From Prevotella sp. (lineage in GTDB: Bacteria; Bacteroidota; Bacteroidia; Bacteroidales; Bacteroidaceae): DNA of 43,594 nucleotides. Below, one piece after another: positions 40,994-43,594 of the stretch. The notes below the pieces were generated by a model, which saw nothing but the letters and a program-made list of their open reading frames with translations, had not been told where the DNA came from and ran no database searches. The translations under genes and the position numbers were made by a program. Numbering within the stretch: position 1 is the first letter of the stretch; each line of letters starts with the position of its first letter. The stretch covers positions 1 through 43,594 of the forward strand of contig JAFWTK010000145.1 in assembly GCA_017518935.1 (NCBI GenBank). Reading direction: 5' to 3'.

Positions 40994-42004
40994 ATGCAAA
41001 AGGACAAATTCATGATTTATCGGAACGCGAAGAAGATTCTGTTTTTTATTCTCGCCACTGCTTTGATGCTGAATTGCGGCAACAAGACAGGAAAAACCGT
41101 CAGCAACACAGATTCGCTGTCAACTGATACCGTAGCCGATGCTGGAATAGACAAACATTCCGAAGCCTATATCCGCCAACGCATTGACACCATCTACAAA
41201 GGTGTTGGCAAACCGACCTATGACAGCAAAGGGAAAGAGGTGAGTTATATCCGCAATCCCTTCAACCGCGACAGTGCCTATTGCTCTGAGCGCTACTACG
41301 CGCTGATGAAGGAGGCTTTGGAGATATGTAACGAGACTGGCGATATCTTGTACGACTACGATTACTGGGTTTGTGGACAGGATTGGTCTGACGACTGGAG
41401 CTGCAAGGTAGCAAAGGTCTATGAAATCACAGACTCAACGGCCCTTGTGGATCTCTCCATCCATAACTTCAGCGATACAGAGACCACCATTGCCCTCCGC
41501 TTCGAGCGCAACGATTGGTATATCGATGATTTTTCACCTTCCAAAGACGGCAATGACGACAAGAAATACCTGCGGGAAACAATCCGTCAGGGTATGAAGA
41601 TCCGTGAGAAGGCCAAGTCGCTCGTCGGCTATTGGGGCTGGGTTGGCGATGACGGTCCTGAGTTGCTGCTACGTCTGGAAATGAACGGCAAAGGGCTGGA
41701 GGTCACGGAGTGTAACATCTATCGCCTCTATGGTTTCGACAAGGCCACCGCTTCCTTCAATGGTACAGACCTTTCTGTCGATGAACTCGAATACGACGAG
41801 GAGAATGAGAAGCTTAACCATGAGTTCCACTTCGATGCTCACTTGGACAAGAATGGCGATCTGACAGGCGACTGTCGTATCAGACATCCTCTAGCCAGCA
41901 GAAATTATGAAGGCCCACTCACGCTCCGGAAGGGCTACTTCAAATATCGTGATGGTGCTAAACAGAATTTATCTGATAATCAGGCCATGGATAGGCTCAA
42001 ATGA
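40994..42004 (+). CDS. Lipoprotein of unknown function
   Basis: The protein has 336 residues from ATG 40994 (MQKDKFMIYRNAKKILFFILATALMLNCGNK), a lipoprotein signal with lipobox LNC; ATG at 41012 is an alternative. The mature protein has an acidic, tyrosine-rich middle (ALEICNETGDILYDYDYWVCGQDWSDDWSCKVAKVYEI) and a beta-rich C-terminal half with SLVGYWGWVGDDGPELLLRLEMNGKG, perhaps a lipocalin-like or DUF3828-like region, which I cannot confirm. It follows the broken small frame, and its stop overlaps a 14-codon frame (42001-42045, MKEYLRNFYDDKHV) that I regard as debris. Confidence 0.65.
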   Translation: MQKDKFMIYRNAKKILFFILATALMLNCGNKTGKTVSNTDSLSTDTVADAGIDKHSEAYIRQRIDTIYKGVGKPTYDSKGKEVSYIRNPFNRDSAYCSERYYALMKEALEICNETGDILYDYDYWVCGQDWSDDWSCKVAKVYEITDSTALVDLSIHNFSDTETTIALRFERNDWYIDDFSPSKDGNDDKKYLRETIRQGMKIREKAKSLVGYWGWVGDDGPELLLRLEMNGKGLEVTECNIYRLYGFDKATASFNGTDLSVDELEYDEENEKLNHEFHFDAHLDKNGDLTGDCRIRHPLASRNYEGPLTLRKGYFKYRDGAKQNLSDNQAMDRLK

Positions 42005-42071
42005 AAGAGTACCTTCGCAACTTTTACGATGATAAGCACGTCTAATAGATGAATTCATTAAGAGAGAGAAC

Positions 42072-42170
42072 ATGAAGACTTTAGGAAACATCATCTGGAT
42101 TATCTTCGGAAAGATGCACTTCCGACTGGCAAAGTTGGCCTTGTCACCGTTCGGTAAAGAACTCATATAG
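42072..42170 (+). pseudogene. YccF-family gene with internal deletion
   Basis: The 32-codon frame reads MKTLGNIIWIIFG, the start of short YccF proteins, then jumps to FRLAKLALSPFGKELI, which is their end (LAKLAL-PFGKE). The central part, about 25-30 residues including the two membrane helices and the conserved IIGIPFG motif, is missing, yet the frame is preserved. It ends six bases before the DUF4112 gene, in a position where a functional small membrane protein would be expected. Confidence 0.65.
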
Positions 42171-42176
42171 TCTGAT

Positions 42177-42665
42177 ATGAACGAGGAAAAACGACTACAG
42201 CGACGCCAACGTCTGATGGACAACCGAGCCTATCAGACGATGAAAGGGCTGACCCGCTACATGGATCGTTACTATCTGGATGCGCTCATAGGCGTCATTC
42301 CCGGATGGGGAGATGCCATTGCCCTGCTCTGTGTCGTGCCGTTCGTCTATTTCTCCTCCCGTGTCATCAAGAGTTTGCCGCTGACACTGGCCGTATTGAA
42401 TAATGCGCTGCGTGATGTGCTGCTTGGCATGGTACCGTTCTTCGTAGGCGATATCATTGATATCTTCCATCGTGCCAACACCCAGAACATGCAGATGATT
42501 CAGGGCTTTGTCGATGGTGACGAAACAGTCATCAAGCAGGTGAATCAACGAGCCTGGCAGTCAGCCATCGTCCTTTTCATTCTTCTCCTGCTCATCGTCC
42601 TCATGATTTGGTTGCTCATATCCTTCGGCAACTACTTGTACTCTCTGCTGACATCCATTGTTTAA
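42177..42665 (+). CDS. DUF4112 family membrane protein
   Basis: The 162-residue protein has the DUF4112 core: RYMDRYYLDALIGVIPGWGDAIALL with the conserved GDA, then LRDVLLGMVPFFVGDIIDIFHRANTQNM, and a C-terminal membrane helix (about residues 130-150, VLFILLLLIVLMIWLLISFG). Members are small integral membrane proteins of unknown function. It begins seven bases after the YccF relic and may once have been co-expressed with it. A 15-base-loop inverted repeat follows the stop. Confidence 0.85.
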   Translation: MNEEKRLQRRQRLMDNRAYQTMKGLTRYMDRYYLDALIGVIPGWGDAIALLCVVPFVYFSSRVIKSLPLTLAVLNNALRDVLLGMVPFFVGDIIDIFHRANTQNMQMIQGFVDGDETVIKQVNQRAWQSAIVLFILLLLIVLMIWLLISFGNYLYSLLTSIV

Positions 42666-42678
42666 TTAACTATCGAGG

Positions 42679-42709
42679 CTCATTATATGCAAGAAAGATT
42701 GATAATGAG
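42679..42709. terminator. Possible hairpin after the DUF4112 gene
   Basis: CTCATTAT (42679-42686) and ATAATGAG (42702-42709) form an eight-base perfect stem with a 15-base loop just after the stop codon. There is no adjacent T run, so a terminator role is uncertain. Confidence 0.35.
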
Positions 42710-42790
42710 CGAGGACATTTGTCACTGTACCCAAAAGTTAAAAATATGCCGAAAAGTGCATACAGAGGCTTTTTTCTGTGTTTTTTTGAG

Positions 42791-42798
42791 TACCTTTG
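42791..42798 (+). promoter_or_regulatory. -7 promoter box of the YqiA-DUF1653 gene (TACCTTTG)
   Basis: TAnnTTTG followed by CAC, with a T run upstream. It ends nine bases before the ATG at 42808, the same spacing as bamD and uvrB. Confidence 0.7.
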
Positions 42799-42807
42799 CA
42801 CCCAGAT

Positions 42808-43594
42808 ATGCAAAAACAAAAGAAGATATTGTTCCTTCACGGATTCTATGCCAGCGGCAGTTGTGTGCCTGCAGTGGCATTGAGGGAGGCCTTCGAGAAG
42901 GGAGGGACCACGAGACCCGGTGAGTCTCGGGGAGGGTACCGGGCCAACGTGCTGACTCCCGACCTCCCACTCCACCCTCATGATGCCATCAGGCTCATCC
43001 GTGAGATTTGTGACAAAGAGAAGCCAGATGTGCTTGTAGGCAACAGTTGCGGCTCGTTCTATGCACAGATGATCTCTCCTATTGTGGGCATCCCTGCCCT
43101 ACTCGGCAACCCGCACTTCAAGATGTCAGACTTCCTCCGTGAGCGTATCGGCAGCCATCAGTATAAGTCACCAAGGGCTAACGGCATACAGGACTTCATA
43201 ATCGATGAAAAGCTTGTATCTGAGTTCGAGGAAATGGAAGACCATCAGTTCGACTGCTGTAATATATATAATAAGGTACGTGTCTGGGGTCTTTTCGGTG
43301 AGGAGGACACGTTGGCACATTTCGAGCCGCTTTTCCTGAAGCACTATATGAACAGCCATCACTTCCCTGGAGGACATACCCCAACGGCTGAACAGTTCAA
43401 GACATGGTACTGTCCGCTCATCGAGAAGCTGCTGCTTGATTATCCCATCGCAGAAGACCGGGTACGCTACTTCCAACACTTCAAGGGAAACAAGTACAAG
43501 TTGATAGCATCAGCCTTCGACTCAGAGACTCAGGAACGCATGGTAGTCTATCAGGCTCTCTACGGCGACCGCAAATACTGGGTACGTCCGGAAA
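42808..43594 (+). CDS. YqiA-like esterase fused to a DUF1653 domain (3' end outside window)
   Basis: The open frame reaches the right edge, 262 codons without a stop. The start MQKQKKILFLHGFYASGS is the opening of the YqiA/YcfP-type alpha/beta hydrolases. VLVGNSCGSF carries the nucleophile serine, FGEEDTLAHFE the acid, and FPGGHTPT the histidine. From about residue 220 a second domain reads YFQHFKGNKYKLIASAFDSETQERM and then VVYQALYGDRKYWVRP, which matches DUF1653. Between LREAFEK and NVLTPDLPLHP there are about ten residues more than I expect, GGTTRPGESRGGYR, encoded by a G-rich hairpin. The substrate is unknown. Confidence 0.82.
   Translation, partial: MQKQKKILFLHGFYASGSCVPAVALREAFEKGGTTRPGESRGGYRANVLTPDLPLHPHDAIRLIREICDKEKPDVLVGNSCGSFYAQMISPIVGIPALLGNPHFKMSDFLRERIGSHQYKSPRANGIQDFIIDEKLVSEFEEMEDHQFDCCNIYNKVRVWGLFGEEDTLAHFEPLFLKHYMNSHHFPGGHTPTAEQFKTWYCPLIEKLLLDYPIAEDRVRYFQHFKGNKYKLIASAFDSETQERMVVYQALYGDRKYWVRPE
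42901..42940 (+). repeat. In-frame 30-base insertion with hairpin and flanking repeats
   Basis: Bases 42901-42909 (ggagggacc) and 42931-42940 (ggagggtacc) are near-identical and spaced exactly 30 bases, or ten codons. Between them CGAGAC (42911-42916) pairs with GTCTCG (42924-42929) around a seven-base loop. This looks like a small insertion or duplication that kept the reading frame. Confidence 0.55.

Noticed and set aside
42866..42945. Frameshift or sequencing error in the YqiA-like gene
   Set aside because: The frame stays open with family-matching sequence on both sides; a 30-base in-frame insertion explains the extra residues better.

Overview
The window looks like a chromosomal segment of a Prevotella-type member of the Bacteroidota. 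The evidence is the recurring -7 promoter box TAnnTTTG (usually TTTGC), the near absence of Shine-Dalgarno sites, and family content typical of that phylum: BamD next to an Rpb6-like omega subunit and a DUF4293 protein, DUF4468, a Porin_10-type outer-membrane barrel, a type IX secretion plug (DUF5103) protein, class III fructose-bisphosphatase, a DUF5597 glycosidase, YARHG and DUF4112. I saw no rRNA, tRNA, CRISPR array, intact transposase or phage gene.

Positions 1-20,252 are mostly core genes. A CBM6-bearing secreted enzyme tail enters from the left edge and converges on bamD-omega-DUF4293, read leftward. Then come uvrB, DUF4468 with a 54-residue membrane protein, an outer-membrane barrel, menA (left), an HD hydrolase (right), a leftward rluA-type gene with a second 54-residue membrane protein, and a STAS/histidine-kinase-like ATPase pair (left). 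From 11,360 to 20,252 a tight rightward run carries hisIE, ftsE, lysC, lysA, two glycosyltransferase-like genes, fbp and the DUF5103 gene. Spacings are at most 30 bases and only one promoter is evident.

Positions 20,254-38,011 are accessory and carbohydrate-oriented. A membrane-tethered AraC-type regulator faces a secreted GH13 enzyme. Next are an esterase-like protein and a Tat-signalled flavodoxin-fold protein. A seven-gene leftward cluster (33,569 down to 26,593) encodes a GlcG-VOC fusion, a class C-like serine hydrolase, a carboxylesterase, a GPH sugar transporter, an FMN alpha-hydroxyacid-oxidase relative, a TIM-barrel isomerase and a metallo-beta-lactamase-fold hydrolase. A DUF5597 glycosidase lies behind a GH43 relic, followed by an M28 peptidase and a YARHG protein.

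Positions 38,012-43,594 mix small lipoproteins and a rhodanese protein with gene decay: an AAA+ ATPase relic, a DUF418 protein and a YccF protein that have each lost their middle, and several broken short frames. At the right edge is a partial YqiA-like esterase fused to DUF1653.

The most interesting items are (i) degenerate intergenic repeats, one copy of which encodes the hydrophobic part of a signal peptide; (ii) two fully superimposed antiparallel promoters between menA and the HD gene, with a five-codon leader and an eight-T run; (iii) promoters placed so close to start codons that the leaders would be about 5-6 bases; (iv) the seven-gene cluster with its unusual fusion and altered active sites; and (v) repeated internal deletions and relics in the accessory part. 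All functional calls rest on reading the sequence and on recalled family features; no database search was run.
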